From NCBI GenBank assembly GCA_030737875.1, contig CM060912.1:208829231-208893230 (forward strand): a stretch of 64,000 nucleotides of DNA. The letters run 5' to 3'. This DNA comes from Allium sativum (taxonomy: Eukaryota; Streptophyta; Magnoliopsida; Asparagales; Amaryllidaceae). Shown here one piece after another: positions 45,083 to 57,095 of this stretch. The notes under the pieces are model-generated. The model did not search any database. It was not told the origin of the DNA and worked only from the letters and a program-made list of their open reading frames with translations. Positions within the stretch are counted from its first letter, which is position 1. Each line of letters begins with the position of its first letter. Made by a program: the position numbers and the translations under genes.

Positions 45083-47444
45083 TGTAATGACCCGCATTTT
45101 CAGGGGTATAATAATTAAATATTTTAATTATTTTAAATGGTGATCAAGAGAATTTAATGGTCGTGGAATTAAATAATGGTCAATATTTAATTTAAATAAT
45201 AAATTAAATAAGATATTTAATTCTGAAATAATCAGAATTGGCTGAAATGACGATATGGTGTGAACCGGTTCATTTGTGATATTTAATTCAGCTTGGAATT
45301 GAATTTGAATAACGAATATAGTATATAAGCGACAGTTTGAACGTAGAGTTATTATATAATTAAAATCAAGCTTGAAATGGCATGACAGTTCGTTATTTAG
45401 CGATTTGAACTTCAACTGAATGTACAGAATTCGTTTTAAACTGGATTTCTATGAAACAAGAAACGTACGGAGCTGGTGAAGTATATTTTTCTAGTGGAAG
45501 AGAAAATTCGAGATTTCGTCGTATAGATTTTGATTTATGTCCAAATCAAATTTTAGAAAAGTCGTTGTGGAATTCCTATATAATTTAATTATATTTTAAA
45601 AAGGAATTTCATTATAAATCGAATATCGATTTAATCGGGATTTGAAATATCAAGTTAGAAATTCATATAGGAATATTCTAGAGCTGTATGATATTCTGTT
45701 GTGAATATAGATGATAATATTTTATTTTTAAATATTAAATTTAATTATATTTAAATATATTTATATATTTAGATATATTTATATATTTAAATAGGCTATT
45801 TAGAGCGTTAAAAATAGCCAGTTTTGTAAACGAAGTCGGAATTTGACAAAACTAATTTTGTTAGATCCGCAACATAAAATTATTGTTAGATTCCAATTTT
45901 GGTATTTTTAGAGTCACTGTGTGGCCATACGGATTTTTAGAGTGAAAAACAATCACTATTTTGACGGTTAAAAATACACTGTGTGAGCATATGGAGTTGG
46001 AATTCGACGAAACCAGTTTCGTTGGGTTCGTAATGTTGAGCTGCAGCTGCATGTCCAGTTTGGTGATTTTTGGGTATCGTATGTGATCACAGGAATTATA
46101 GAGGACACAAAAAAATAGCGTTTGCTTATAATTTAATCGAATATTAAATTATTAAAGTATCCTTTATAATAACTTAATCTCCTCCTAAACCTAATTCATA
46201 ACTTCTCTGTTCAAAAATAAATCCGCCGCCACAAGAAAAAAAATGTACAGCAAAAACTTGAGTTTAGAAATCAATAGAAATTCAAATAAAATCCAAATAA
46301 TAGCAAAGTTGGTTTCTTTGGATTCGACAAGTGCTTTGCTTCAATTTGATAGGGGTTTCATGGAACTCGACGTCGGTTGTATTCACTATTATCTTTCCAG
46401 CGTTAGCTAGGGTTCAAATTTTAGGCAAACCGAGGGAGTGATGGTTCATTTCGATGTCATGTTTGGATTGAGGAGTTGAAATGGGATCTGCACGCAACAA
46501 TTTGGGGGTGTTCGGTTAAAAAAAGGGTGTCGATGTCCCTGTAGCCGAGCTCAACGTCACGATTCCCTTTACGGCGTCGGAGTGGTTTTCAGGGGTAGGG
46601 TGATGGAGAGCTCGAGAAGAGAGGTTCATTGGTGTAATCAGTTCGGTTTAAGGGTGAGAGAATGAGGAAAGTTTTGAAGAGGAAGGGTCGTTCATGGCTG
46701 TGAAGAACGAGCGGATTCCTGGAGTTAGGAGCAAGATGAAGAAGGGCGTGAAGGGTTGGGTTTTTAAAATGGTACGTGGGCCGAGAAATAAAAGGGGAGG
46801 CCCAATTATTAGGTATAATTAAAGTCTAGTAATTTATAATGTATGTTAACTTGAACTCATCATATCTTATTCGTATGATATCGAAATTCAGTGAAACGAG
46901 ATCCGTTGGGATCGTATGGACGGTGGCTTCGTCATGGGACTGACTGGAAGTCCATTGGAGCTCGTATGAATTTATGGCGAAATAAACTGTTTGATTCAGA
47001 TCAAACAACAGTTTATCGTTCTTTAACGATGAACTGCCAATGTGAGTAAATCTCACTAACTATGAACAGTTTATAATTTCATGTTGTATTTTTAGAAGTG
47101 TTAAATATTAGCTGATTGACTGTGTGTTGATTATTTGATTGAACTGCTAGTCAGTTAGTTGAATTTCTATTTTGATTCCGTTTAACAGAATATATCATAT
47201 GGAACTGAAAGTGATGTTGACTTTATATTGTATAACATCTGTGGATGCAGGGAGACAGGTTGGAGGAATCCAACTGGATTCCTCAACATTTATTTTACAG
47301 TGATTCATATATTGTAGTATATGATGTGATATATAATCTGTTATCGATTATATGTGTTTGAACGATATTGGTCATCATGATTTGATGTGTTAAATACCAT
47401 AACATACCGGAATGGTGGAAAGGGAATTTTCAAAATGAATATTG

Positions 47445-47950
47445 AAAATAGATTATTTATAAAATCAAAGGGTTTTATAAAAGAGATAATATTTATAACA
47501 AAATCAAAGAAGATTTTATAAAAGGAATTATTTATAAATGGAATATTTATAAATAGAAATTTATTTATAAATGGATTATTTATAAATAGAAAATACTTAG
47601 AAATGAAACCCTAAAGGAATTATTTGCAAACCATTTGCAAATAGATAAGAACGAGAAATGTTTGTAAACCATTTACAAATCAATCAGAAAGAGAAATGTT
47701 TGTAAACCATTTACAAATGGAATCGAAAGAGGAATATTTGTAAAACCTTTACAAATGAAATCGAAAAGGAGGTATTTGTAAAACCATTTACAAATAGAAT
47801 TAAAAAGGAAATATTTAGAAAATAAATAGAGTTATAAAAAAGGAAATTTGTTTATAACTGAATAGGATGTTATAAAAAGGAAACCATTATAAAAAGGAAA
47901 ATGTTACTAAAAAGGAAATCATTTGTAAAGTGAAGAACCGTTACTAAAAG
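47445..47950. repeat. A/T palindrome array (3' LTR)
   Basis: Same TTTGTAAACCATTTACAAA units as in the 5' LTR, nearly unchanged. Confidence 0.8.
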
Positions 47951-47959
47951 TAAATCTTT

Positions 47960-48325
47960 ATAAATGAATAGTTTACTCGAAGGGAGTTAATCGAATATAG
48001 TATTCGAAAGTAAGCAAATCGAATTAGTTGTGCGAATTAGTTATTTGAATAGAGTTAAATAAATAAGAGTTATTCAAATTAGTTATTCGAATAGAGTTAA
48101 ACACATAAGAGTTATTGAATTAGTTATTCGAAAGGAGTTATCGAATTAGTTATTCGAAAGGAGTTGAGTAAAAAGAGTTAATCGATTAGGGTTAGATAAA
48201 TAGAGTAAATCGAATTTAGTTTAATCGAAGATAGGTTTTCGAATCTAGTTATTCGTAAAAGAGATTATCAAATATGGTTATTCGAAGGGAGGAGTTATCG
48301 AATAGAGATTTATTCAAACGAGAGT
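47960..48325. repeat. TTATTCGAA array (3' LTR)
   Basis: Counterpart of 40160-40520. Confidence 0.7.
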
Positions 48326-50118
48326 ACGTAAGGAAGTGTTAAAGGGTTAACAGATGAACTTACCCTATTTCGAGATTTGAAATGTTGTTCAGTTAAGGTC
48401 TGAGAGGTAGTTATACCCCAACTTGATTGGCTTCGTTTTTAATTTAGAAATGGTTAAGGTTCAAGAGTGAAAGTGGTTAAATGATTTTAGTAAATAAGTA
48501 TAGTGGTTTGATTTATCGTCGCGATGTTGATTTAAACATCTGTTTAAATCCAAGTGAAGAAGATTTGGAAATGTTTTCCAAATAGAATCAGAAACGTAAT
48601 CAAATATTGAAATAGATAATATGAGTATATATATATATATGATTGATGATTGATTGATAGAATTTCCGTCTGTAAATAATATCGTTGTTTGCACACGTGT
48701 TTTTCTTCGAAAGTTAAATCACAGACTATCGAAGTTTTGACCATTTTAACGTTGTTAATATGGAGAGACCGGTTGGATTATTATCCAAAGAACCACTCTG
48801 TATTCGCATAAGCGTTGCGAATCATATATGCCAAAGATAATTGAAGACGGAGTAAAGTGCAAGGGCTATTGTATAAGTCTTAGATAACAGTGTCTAAGAT
48901 GGATGTATTGAATAGTGCCTTTGGTTCATCCTGTTCCTGGATGACTTGTATAGACGGATGTCTGACAGAGTATTTCCAGACGATCACGTATATTGATTTC
49001 TCCAACCGTACCAAGAGTGGAAGCGGAGAAGGAAACTTCTTTTAGCTAACACATAATGTATTGGTGAGGAGGTCAATCGGTGATTTGATGGATTTGACGA
49101 TGTGGCATTCGAAGTGAATCTGGTGTGATGATAAAGCGTAGTTTCTAGGCTCACATCCGGTAAATGACAGTAATCGGGCATGTAGCTTGGCTAAGTCGGT
49201 CGCTCCGAAGTAGGGTGTATAATCACCTGATCTAGAGTTTCATTTATTTCTATAAATCTATTGTTGATGTTGTCCCATTTGGGAAACAGTTGCTGATCCC
49301 AACCGTTGGTGATATACATTCGATACACTCAAGCGAAATGAGTGGTCGGCCATGTGTGGTCGGGTTGCAAGATGTTCTTGTTGAATCAAGTGTATTCCTT
49401 TCTAAAGGTACACTAGAGAAAGGTGGTTCCATACCTTGTCATAGTTGGAAATCCATTACCCAGTACGTGCTTGCGGTTTTGATTGTATACTATATATATA
49501 GAACGTGAGATGAAAGCGTTTCTGCTAGATGATTATTATATTGTGGTTGATAGACATTATTATAATATCAAAAGGTTTTTGATATAAAGATATTTTGGAT
49601 TCTCATAAGGGAAAAACCCGTTCCATTATACGGCGTGTTCTTATGAGATATCATTTACCTGCTTGAACTGTTTTAAACTGTTTTACTCATACCAGTCCCA
49701 TGACTGACCATGAGTTTATTTTGTTTTGTTTTCCCTAAACTCTTGGGTGCCCAATTTTGTATGGGCAGTCAAGTAGTCAAGATTTACAGATACTTGAAGA
49801 GCTAGAGAAGGAGGCTTCAGGATCATATAGCTATAGTTATTTCTGTTATGTTGTAAGTGTTGTACTTTGATAATGATGTATATTCAAGTACAGATGTATA
49901 TTTCAAGTTATGTTATATATATTATATGTTATTCGTTCCGCTGTGAGGTTCGTGTTACTCTGATGTTGTGTTCTTCTTCTTCTTCAATTCTAAGTTTTTA
50001 TTTTATCTTTCCTCACCCTCTGTTTTCTTTCTATTAATTTCCTGATTTTCAGTTTAATTGGGGTTGGACTTGTGTTATTTAGTCAGCTCAAATTGGACCG
50101 GATTTTAGGGTCATTATA

Positions 50119-50894
50119 GCAACTACACAAGACTTTAATAATTACAAGTGCTAAGGCATCTGCTTTGTGTTCTTGAATCAACATGGATAGACAACGGTTT
50201 AAGTACAACCTTCCTATTTCTGGTCCTCGAGTATATGATTTGAATGCGAAGATTTAAGGAAGAAAATTTCTTGTTGAATCAAGTGATGTTAAAAATCAAA
50301 TCTTGGATTCAACAGGTATTTGAATTAGGGGAGCTTTTGTTTGCAAAGAATTTAATTTCAGAGAAAGGAGAGAATAGAATTATAATCAGTAAAATCGGTG
50401 ATTGTAAATTGTGTTTGAAGTTGTTTATATAACAGTAGAAAGTTAGCTATACTTCATGAAGAGTCTTAATCAAAAGAAACGTCCATGTCCTTCTAGAAAT
50501 GAAGAGATTCCTGTTCATGAATAGAAGCAACCCTTCAGAAAAATATTTGTTGTGTCGAATCAGTCGACTGGTTAAGAATCATCAGTTTATTGGTTGAATT
50601 AAATCGTATATATAATATTTTCAAAGCTTTCTGTTATATACAGAAGCAGACTGACCAGTCGGCTGGTCCTTTTTCTACCAGTCGAATGGTAGAACAATTT
50701 TTGTATATTCCTTGCTTTTTTAAAAAGCTTATGAATATATATATATATATACACACACACGCATACTTGAGGATAGATTTTAACATGATTCTAATACGAC
50801 TCAACTTATAAATGTATATCAAGCCTTATCTCTATAACATGATTACCATTTCTATCTTCTCTTGTTGGCATTAATCAAAATCTTGATATCAACA
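50119..50894 (-). repeat. Copia 3' LTR, right piece
   Basis: Aligns with 56360-56677 and 62810-63236. TATA box on the minus strand (TATATAAA, 50424-50431). A CAGTCGACTGG palindrome at 50561 and two variants at 50653-50690. Ends ATATCAACA. Confidence 0.9.
50561..50690. promoter_or_regulatory. Copia U3 cluster of CCAGTCGACTGG-type palindromes
   Basis: CAGTCGACTGG, CCAGTCGGCTGG and CCAGTCGAATGG lie 200-330 bp from the LTR start, upstream of the TATA box. The other LTR has the same sites with variants CAATCGACTGG, AGTTGACTGG and CAGTTGACTGG at 62921-63055. Confidence 0.55.
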
Positions 50895-51356
50895 TTCTCC
50901 CCCTTTTTGATTGATGACAACATATCTGATTTTCTCCCCTAAGTATTTTCTTCCCCTGAATTCTTGCAACATTTTGTTAGTTCGATAAACATATAATCTC
51001 ACCATTTTGATTCCTGCAATAAAATGTTAGCACATATATTCTTAGTAAGATCATTATTAAAATCACAGAATATATCATCATTGAAATCATAGAATATACA
51101 CGAGCTTAATGATTTTTCTCCCCTTTGTCATCGATTACAAAGTAAATAGCCATGATGAACACAGAATAAACGAATAACATTTTAGAGATCTTTGATAGAT
51201 ACAATTCCTAGCTCTCGTCGGAGTCTTACAAATGAGTTCTCTAAAAGAAGTTTAGTAAAGATATTAGCAATTTGATTTTCTAAATTTACAAACTCTAAAT
51301 TAATTGTTTGTTTTTCAATATGCTCTCTTAAGAAATGATGTATGATGTCAACGTAT
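50895..51356 (-). other. Copia 3' non-coding region with repeated polypurine tracts
   Basis: Minus strand AAAAAGGGGGAGAA abuts the LTR (50895-50908). Similar GGGGAGAAAA runs recur at about 50933 and 51113, next to TTGATGACAAC or TCATCGATTAC segments. Repeated polypurine tracts of this type are seen in SIRE-like elements. Confidence 0.65.
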
Positions 51357-51944
51357 TTACTGTTTAGTTCTGGAATGGTTTACAGGATTCTTTGATGAAT
51401 TTATTGCACTTGTATTGTCACAATAAATTGTGAAATTAGATAAATTTACTTTGAAATCTTTTACTCTTTGCTGCATATATATTACTTGAGCATATGCTAG
51501 TGCAGCAGATATGTATTCAGCTTTGCATGTTGATAGTGAAACACTGTTTTGTTTCTTGCTGAACCAAGATATGAGTGATTTACCAATAAAATGACATGTT
51601 CCACTTGTACTCTTATGATCCATCCGTGACCCTCCAAAATCATCATCACTATATGAAACTAATTCAAAGGAACAATCTTTTGGATAATAGAGTCCAAAGT
51701 CTTTAGCACTGCTAAGATAACGTAAAATCTATTTAACTGCTCTCTAATGTGATTCTTTTCGATTAGCTTGAAAACAAGCGTATAAATAAACACTCATCAT
51801 AATGTCTGGTCTACTAGCAGTTAAATACAGAAGTGAACCTATCATGCTTCTATATAGCTTTTGATTGACACTTCTACCATTTTCATCTTTAGCTAAATGT
51901 GTCGTCGTACTCATTGGTATAGTTTTACTTGATGCATTATCCAT
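51357..51944 (-). pseudogene. Copia RNase H and RT C-terminal end
   Basis: MIGSLLYLTASRPDIMMSV, then after stops YSDDDFGGSRMDHKSTSGTC, SWFSKKQNSVSLSTCKAEYI and IYCDNTSAI, the Copia RNase H signature. Stops in the ESH*RAVK*ILRYL stretch and the KAEY variant show decay. Confidence 0.85.
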
Positions 51945-52660
51945 TCCAAAACGTTTTATTAAATTAGTACAATATTTTTCTTGAATAATGAAAATTCCAT
52001 TTGGGAATTACTTAATTTGCAATCCCGGAAAGTAAGATAGTTCTCCCATATGTGACATTTCAAATTCATTGGTCATTATTTTTGAAAATTCTTGGCATAA
52101 TTTATCATTTGTTGAACCAATGATAATATCGTCCACATATATTTGTACTATTAGAATATATTTATTATCTTTCTTGATAAAGAGTGCTTGATTAACCTTT
52201 CCAATTTGAAATCCTGAATCTAATAAATAAGTTTTGAGACGTTCATACCAAGCACGAGGTGCTTGTTTCAAACAATATAAGGCCTTTTTCAGTTTAAAAA
52301 CATGATCAGGATATTTTTCATGAGCAAAGAGTGGAGGTTTACTCGTTCTTTAATATAACCATTTAAGAAAGCAATTTTAACATCCATCTAATATAATTTA
52401 AAGTTGTGATGAGATGCATATGCTAATAGTATTCGAATTGCTTCTAGTCATGCAACTGGAGCAAAATTTTCTTTATAATCTATGCCTTCTTCTTGATTGT
52501 AACCTTGTGCAACAAGTCTAGCTTTATTTCTAGTGATATTACCTAATTCATCTGCTTTTTTTTTGTAAATCCATTTTGTTCCAGTAACAGTTTGATCAGT
52601 CGGTCTTGGAACTAATTCCTATACTTCGTTATGCTCAAATTAATTTAATTCTTCTTGCAT
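51945..52660 (-). pseudogene. Copia reverse transcriptase
   Basis: [46 protein letters not shown]-like KQAPRAWYERLKTYL, VQIYVDDIIIGSTND and MGELSYFPGLQIK follow each other in Copia order. YVDD is intact. There are several stops, including a TGA before LEAIRI where Arg is usual. Confidence 0.85.
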
Positions 52661-53716
52661 TGCAATTATCCAATTTTCATCTGTTGATGCTTCTTTAGGA
52701 TTATTTGGTTCGATATTTGATAAAAAGCTACATTACTTACTAAATTAAGTTGACTTCTGGTTCTTACATTTGAAGATATTTCTCCAATAATATTCTGAGT
52801 TGGTTGGTATCGTAATATTCTTGGTGGAGATCGAACTTCGTTAATAGGGACATTTTGATTATTGATGTTATCTTGAGTTTTTGTAGTATTATTCTCTATG
52901 TTATTATGAACAATATTTTCATTTCTCTAAATGTATCAATATCATCATCATGTGAAGAATTATTTTTCATAATATCTGAATTAAATGAATTTTGAATAAT
53001 ATTTTCGTCAAATAACACATGAAGTGATTCTTCTATCTTACTGGTTCTTTTATTGAAAATACGATAAGCCTTGCTACGCTTAGAATATCATAAGAATATT
53101 CCTTTATCAGATTTTGAGACAAATTTCCCAAGCTGATATTTTGTATTAAAATGAAACATTTTGAAACAAAATCTTTGAAATAAGATATACTTGGTTTTCT
53201 ACTAGTAAAAAGTTCATATGGAGTGTTTTTAGTAAGAGCTCGAATAGAAAAACGATTCAAAACATAACAAGCTGTTGCAACTACTTCAGTCCAAAAATGT
53301 TTTGGCAGTGTACTTCCATTTAATAACGTTCTAGCACATTCTTGTAAAGTTCTGTTTTTACGTTCTACAACTCCATTTTGTTGAGGAGTTCTAGGAAATG
53401 AAAAATTATGAAAAGTTCCTTTCTTTTGACAAAATAAATCAAATTTCTCATTTTTAAATTCTCCTTTATGATCACTTCGTATGTTCTTTATTTTTAAATT
53501 AGTTATAATTTGAATTTATTTGACGAAATTTTTAAAGATATCAAAAGTATTGCTTTTATTCTTTAAAAACGTAGTCGAAGTGTATCTTGAGAAATCATCA
53601 ACAATTACAAACACATATCTACTATCATTTATGGACTGAACTTGAGTTGGTCCGAATAAATCCATATGTAGTAATTCAAGTGGTTGTAAGGTTGATATAA
53701 CCTTTTTTAATTTCAA
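52661..53716 (-). pseudogene. int: Copia integrase
   Basis: LLHMDLFGPTQVQSI and FVIVDDFSRYTSTTFLKNK hold the first catalytic Asp. Downstream fragments include NGVVERKNRTL-like sequence near 53345-53400 and ALTKNTPYELFTSRKPSISY. Broken into frames. Confidence 0.78.
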
Positions 53717-53727
53717 AGAAGATTTCG

Positions 53728-53919
53728 TTAACTTTCCAAGTTGACAAGCATCGCATAATTTTTATTTTTGAATTTTATTTTGGGTAATCCTCTTATAAGA
53801 TCATTTTTAGATATTTTGTTTATTGTTTTAAAATATATATGGCAAAATCGTTTGTGCCAAAACCAAGGATCATTGTCTTTGGCTAATAAACACCTATTTG
53901 GATTAGTATTAACTGCCAT
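53728..53919 (-). pseudogene. Copia GAG-pre-integrase zinc domain
   Basis: DPWFWHKRFCHIYFKTINKISKNDLIRGLP corresponds to the WH-x3-GH segment before the integrase core. The usual GH reads CH. Confidence 0.75.
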
Positions 53920-53989
53920 ATTTAAAATATATTTTTTTTTCTCGATTTACTTCAAAAATAAGATTTTGATTTGACTCAAAAATACTACA

Positions 53990-54290
53990 TTTATTTTCAG
54001 AAAATGATATTTTAAATCATTTATTGCACAATTGAATAATACTTAATAAATTGTGTTTAAAATTCTTAACTAATAAAACATTCGAAATAAGAGGTGAGTT
54101 AGATATACCATGATTGCTCACATTGCCTTTGTCGATGATGTGTCCTTTGGAATTATCTCCAAAAGTGATAGTTCCTCCTTTTGAGAAAATGATATTTGTT
54201 AACATCTCTTTGTCTCCTGTCATATGATTTGAGCAACCACTATCTAGTATCCATTTTTCTATTTTTGTTGAATGGGACCTAAAAAAATAA
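53990..54290 (-). pseudogene. Copia aspartic protease
   Basis: Starts with the active site WILDSGCSNHMTGDK (about 54210-54255), then GGTITFGDNSKGHI and NVLLVKNFKHNLLSI. Frame open in 54017-54223; the rest is damaged. Confidence 0.82.
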
Positions 54291-55186
54291 TTTAAAAAAT
54301 TTCATTGGTACCCACTTCCTCCGCTAGGGTCCTAAGGGTTAACTCTTAGGAAGCCAAACCCAAGAGGGCTTAGGTTCCTTTTTGAAAAAATAAATACTAT
54401 TATAATTAAATAGAATCTAAAAAGTTTTTAATATATTTATTTCTAATAAGAACATTATTTGTCTTCAGAATCCATATACTAATTTTTTCTGAGAATTTTT
54501 TCTTTGTAGAAATTTTAATTTACTACTAGAAATTTTCGGTTTAATATTAGAATTTCTAGAAATGGATTTTCTCTTGGATTTATTTTTATCACACCCTAGT
54601 CCTTTTTTTTACTAAAAACTGGTTGACAGTTTACTCTACCTTTGTTAAATCATTAATATTTTTAGAAATGCTTTCTAATTTAATTTTTAGACTGGAATTT
54701 TCTAACTCTATGATTTTAAATTTAGCATTTAAATCATGATTTTCAGAAATTAATAAATCATTTTTATTCTTTTGAGTCTCGATTTCTTGACGAGAATTTG
54801 CTATCGAAAGAGATTCTTGTAGTTTTTTTAATTTCTTCTTCTAAAATTTCTTTTTCATCTTTTAAAAGATCTCTTTCTAATTTTGCTTTCTTTTTATCTT
54901 TGCTAGCTTGTTTAAATTTTTGCTTAAATATTTTCCTAGACTCTAAGATTTCAGTATTAATTTCTACTAATTCATCAAAAGTAAAATCACTTGCATCATT
55001 ATCCTTAGCCATGAAGCATACATTTGTTTGCTCACTATCACTGATGTTATCACTTTCAGAAGATGAATCCGAGTTATCCCAAGTGACTGAAAATGCTCGG
55101 CCCTTTGATTTCTCATTTTTGCAAATTCTTTTTAACTATGGATATTTCTTTTGATAGTGTCCAGTCTTGTGACAGATGAAGCATTC
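54291..55186 (-). pseudogene. gag: Copia gag C-terminal part with damaged zinc knuckle
   Basis: 55140-55186 reads ECFICHKTGHYQKKYP: C-x2-C-x4-H is present but the fourth ligand is Tyr instead of Cys. 54764-55012 is a Lys/Glu-rich coiled-coil linker. 54300-54760 is AT-rich and broken. Different frame from the main gag ORF. Confidence 0.7.
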
Positions 55187-55188
55187 TA

Positions 55189-55902
55189 CTAGAGTAGGGT
55201 AGGTTCTTTTGATGAGTTCTTCTTTATATTTCTCCCTTGGCCTTTTCTGTATTTAAGAAATTGTCTAAAATTCTTAGCGACAAATGCAATATCTTCTTCA
55301 TCTGAATCAAAATCTTCTTTCTCAACTTGGAAAGATAAAATTTTCTTATCTTGTACATGTGCTTTCTTTGTCTGAAAATTTACTTCATAAGACATTAGAT
55401 TTCTGATTAATTCTTCTGGTTTCACGGCAGAGAGTTCATTAGCTTCCTCGATTGCTAATAATTTTCTCTCCAATTCGTCGGTTAAAGAATTTAAAATGTT
55501 TGACACTATATCAGAATCGGAATACATTTCTTCTAATCCTAATAAATAATGATAAATATTTTGAAAACGTGAATACATATCATTAATGGATTCATTTTCA
55601 TCCATCTTAAAATTTTGAAACTGACTCTTGAGCACAAATATTTTGTTTTGTTTAACTTTGTTAGTACCTTCATGAGTAATTTTAAGTGTTCTCCAAATTT
55701 CATATGTAGTGTTGCATATACAAATCTGACTGAATTTATTTCTATCTAGAGCACAATGTAACATGTTCATGGCCTTGGCATTGGCACCAGCCTCTACTTT
55801 TTTTAATGCAGACCATTCAGTAAATAGTGTAGTAGGTTGTATGTATTCTTTTTGTGTGATATTCCATGCATCAAAACTATTTTCTTGCATGTATATCCTC
55901 AT
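55189..55902 (-). pseudogene. gag: Copia gag (capsid region)
   Basis: 237 open codons: TTYEIWRTLKITHEGTNKVK, FKMDENESINDMYSRFQNI, LLAIEEANELSAVKPEELI and NLMSYEV match gag of SIRE-like Copia elements (UBN2 type). Forms virus-like particles around the RNA. Stop at 55189-55191, just before the zinc knuckle in another frame. Confidence 0.85.
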
Positions 55903-56055
55903 TCATGTAGCTCATTAACTATAATTCATGCCATTAAAAAAAGTGGTTTAGCAGTGGATTGGCTTTCAGAATATTCGATGTTATTGCTATTACTAGTGTT
56001 ATTATTTATAATGTCTATGTATCAGATAACGGTGTTATGGTTAAATGATTGTCTA

Positions 56056-56067
56056 GCTTTGATACCA
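56056..56067 (-). other. Copia primer binding site (tRNA-Met type)
   Basis: Minus strand TGGTATCAAAGC, two bases from the 5' LTR. One change from TGGTATCAGAGC. Confidence 0.85.
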
Positions 56068-56069
56068 AT

Positions 56070-56677
56070 TGAAAATTTGGTGTACACGACTTAAGTAGGA
56101 TCTATGTGGATATAGCAGAAATATGGATGATATACTAACTAGCTAATTTGAGAACTAATATGATATAACACAAGTAAATAAAAGTAATAAGTAAAGTAAA
56201 GTGACACCAGGAATTTTATACTGGTTCGGAATTCCCACTCTACGTCCAGTCCCGAAGCTCCTCTTCGGAGTTCACAATCATGCCCTCTCTTAACCTGGAG
56301 GAATAGGTCAGTATACCCGAGCCCTAAAAAGGATGCCTCTCGCCTAAGCAACTACACAGGACTTCAACAATTGCAAGTGTTTTGACTTCTGCTTTTTGTT
56401 TTTGAATTAACACGAATAGCCAACGGTTTAAGTACAACTTTCCTATAATTTGATCCTCGAGTATATGATTTGAATGCTAAGATTTGAGGAAGAAAATTGC
56501 TTGTTGAATCAAGTGATATTAAAATCAAATCACGAATTCAATAAGTATTTGAATTAGGAGAGCTTTTGTTTGCATAGAATGTAATTTCAGAAAATGGAGA
56601 GAATAGAATTATAATCAGTAAAATTGGTGATTGTAAATCATATTTGAAGTTGTTTATATAACAGTAGAAAGGTAGCT
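56070..56677 (-). repeat. Copia 5' LTR, left piece
   Basis: Starts TGAAAATTTGGTG. U5-type motif at 56215-56250, followed by a GAAGCTCC..GGAGTTC hairpin. TATA box (minus TATATAAA) at 56653-56660. Cut by the giant solo LTR; TSD TAGCT at 56673-56677. Confidence 0.9.
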
Positions 56678-57003
56678 TGTGACGAGAAGGAATTTCGCTC
56701 GATCCGAATCAGTCGCTAAACCGACCCAGACCGTTCAAAAACGCCCTATCGTTTGAGAACACGACAAAATAGAACGCATACAGAAGAACATTTCATTGTA
56801 TATTACAACAATGCATCAGATTACAAGAATATACAGAGTATAAATGAATATTACATAGAAATATCAGAGATTTAAATTACATTTAAATACATAGCAGCGG
56901 AAAAATAATACAATACACAACTAGAATGAGATATACGGATACAAAGCTTTCCGGATATCGTTCCAGCTGTAAACCAGGATCCTGTGAATATAAATCTGCA
57001 AAA

Positions 57004-57095
57004 CCAAAACTACTAGCTGCCCGTGTCAAAATAGGGGCACCCAGAGTTTAGGTTAAAACAATAAACTCCAGGTCAGTCATGGGACTGGTGTGAGA
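57004..57095 (-). promoter_or_regulatory. Conserved ~90-bp block, giant solo LTR
   Basis: Reverse complement of the block at 41886-41980 (GGTCAGTCATGGGACTGG, AGAGTTTAGG), about 420 bp from the LTR 3' end. Confidence 0.6.

Larger units (their letters stand above)
37318..50118 (+). mobile_element. Complete non-coding LARD with 5-kb LTRs (12.8 kb)
   Basis: 5' LTR 37318-42317, PBS 42320-42333, internal 42318-45082, polypurine tract 45070-45082, 3' LTR 45083-50118. A perfect TSD (GCAAC) flanks it in the Copia LTR. LTRs share layout and most sequence. No ORF in the internal region resembles a retroelement protein, apart from a pol-end signature (TTCGAGGACGAAATT) beside the polypurine tract, which points to chromovirus ancestry. 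It would depend on proteins from another element. Confidence 0.93.
45083..50118 (+). repeat. 3' LTR of the LARD (5036 bp)
   Basis: Starts TGTAATGACCC and ends GGTCATTATA (last CA is TA). Aligns with 37318-42317 throughout with scattered differences and small indels, for example an extra ATTTAGATATATTTATAT near 45765. Confidence 0.95.

Noticed and set aside
51357..55902. Endogenous pararetrovirus or other integrated virus
   Set aside because: Domain order and motifs are those of a Copia LTR retrotransposon with LTRs and TSD; no viral movement or coat protein is seen.
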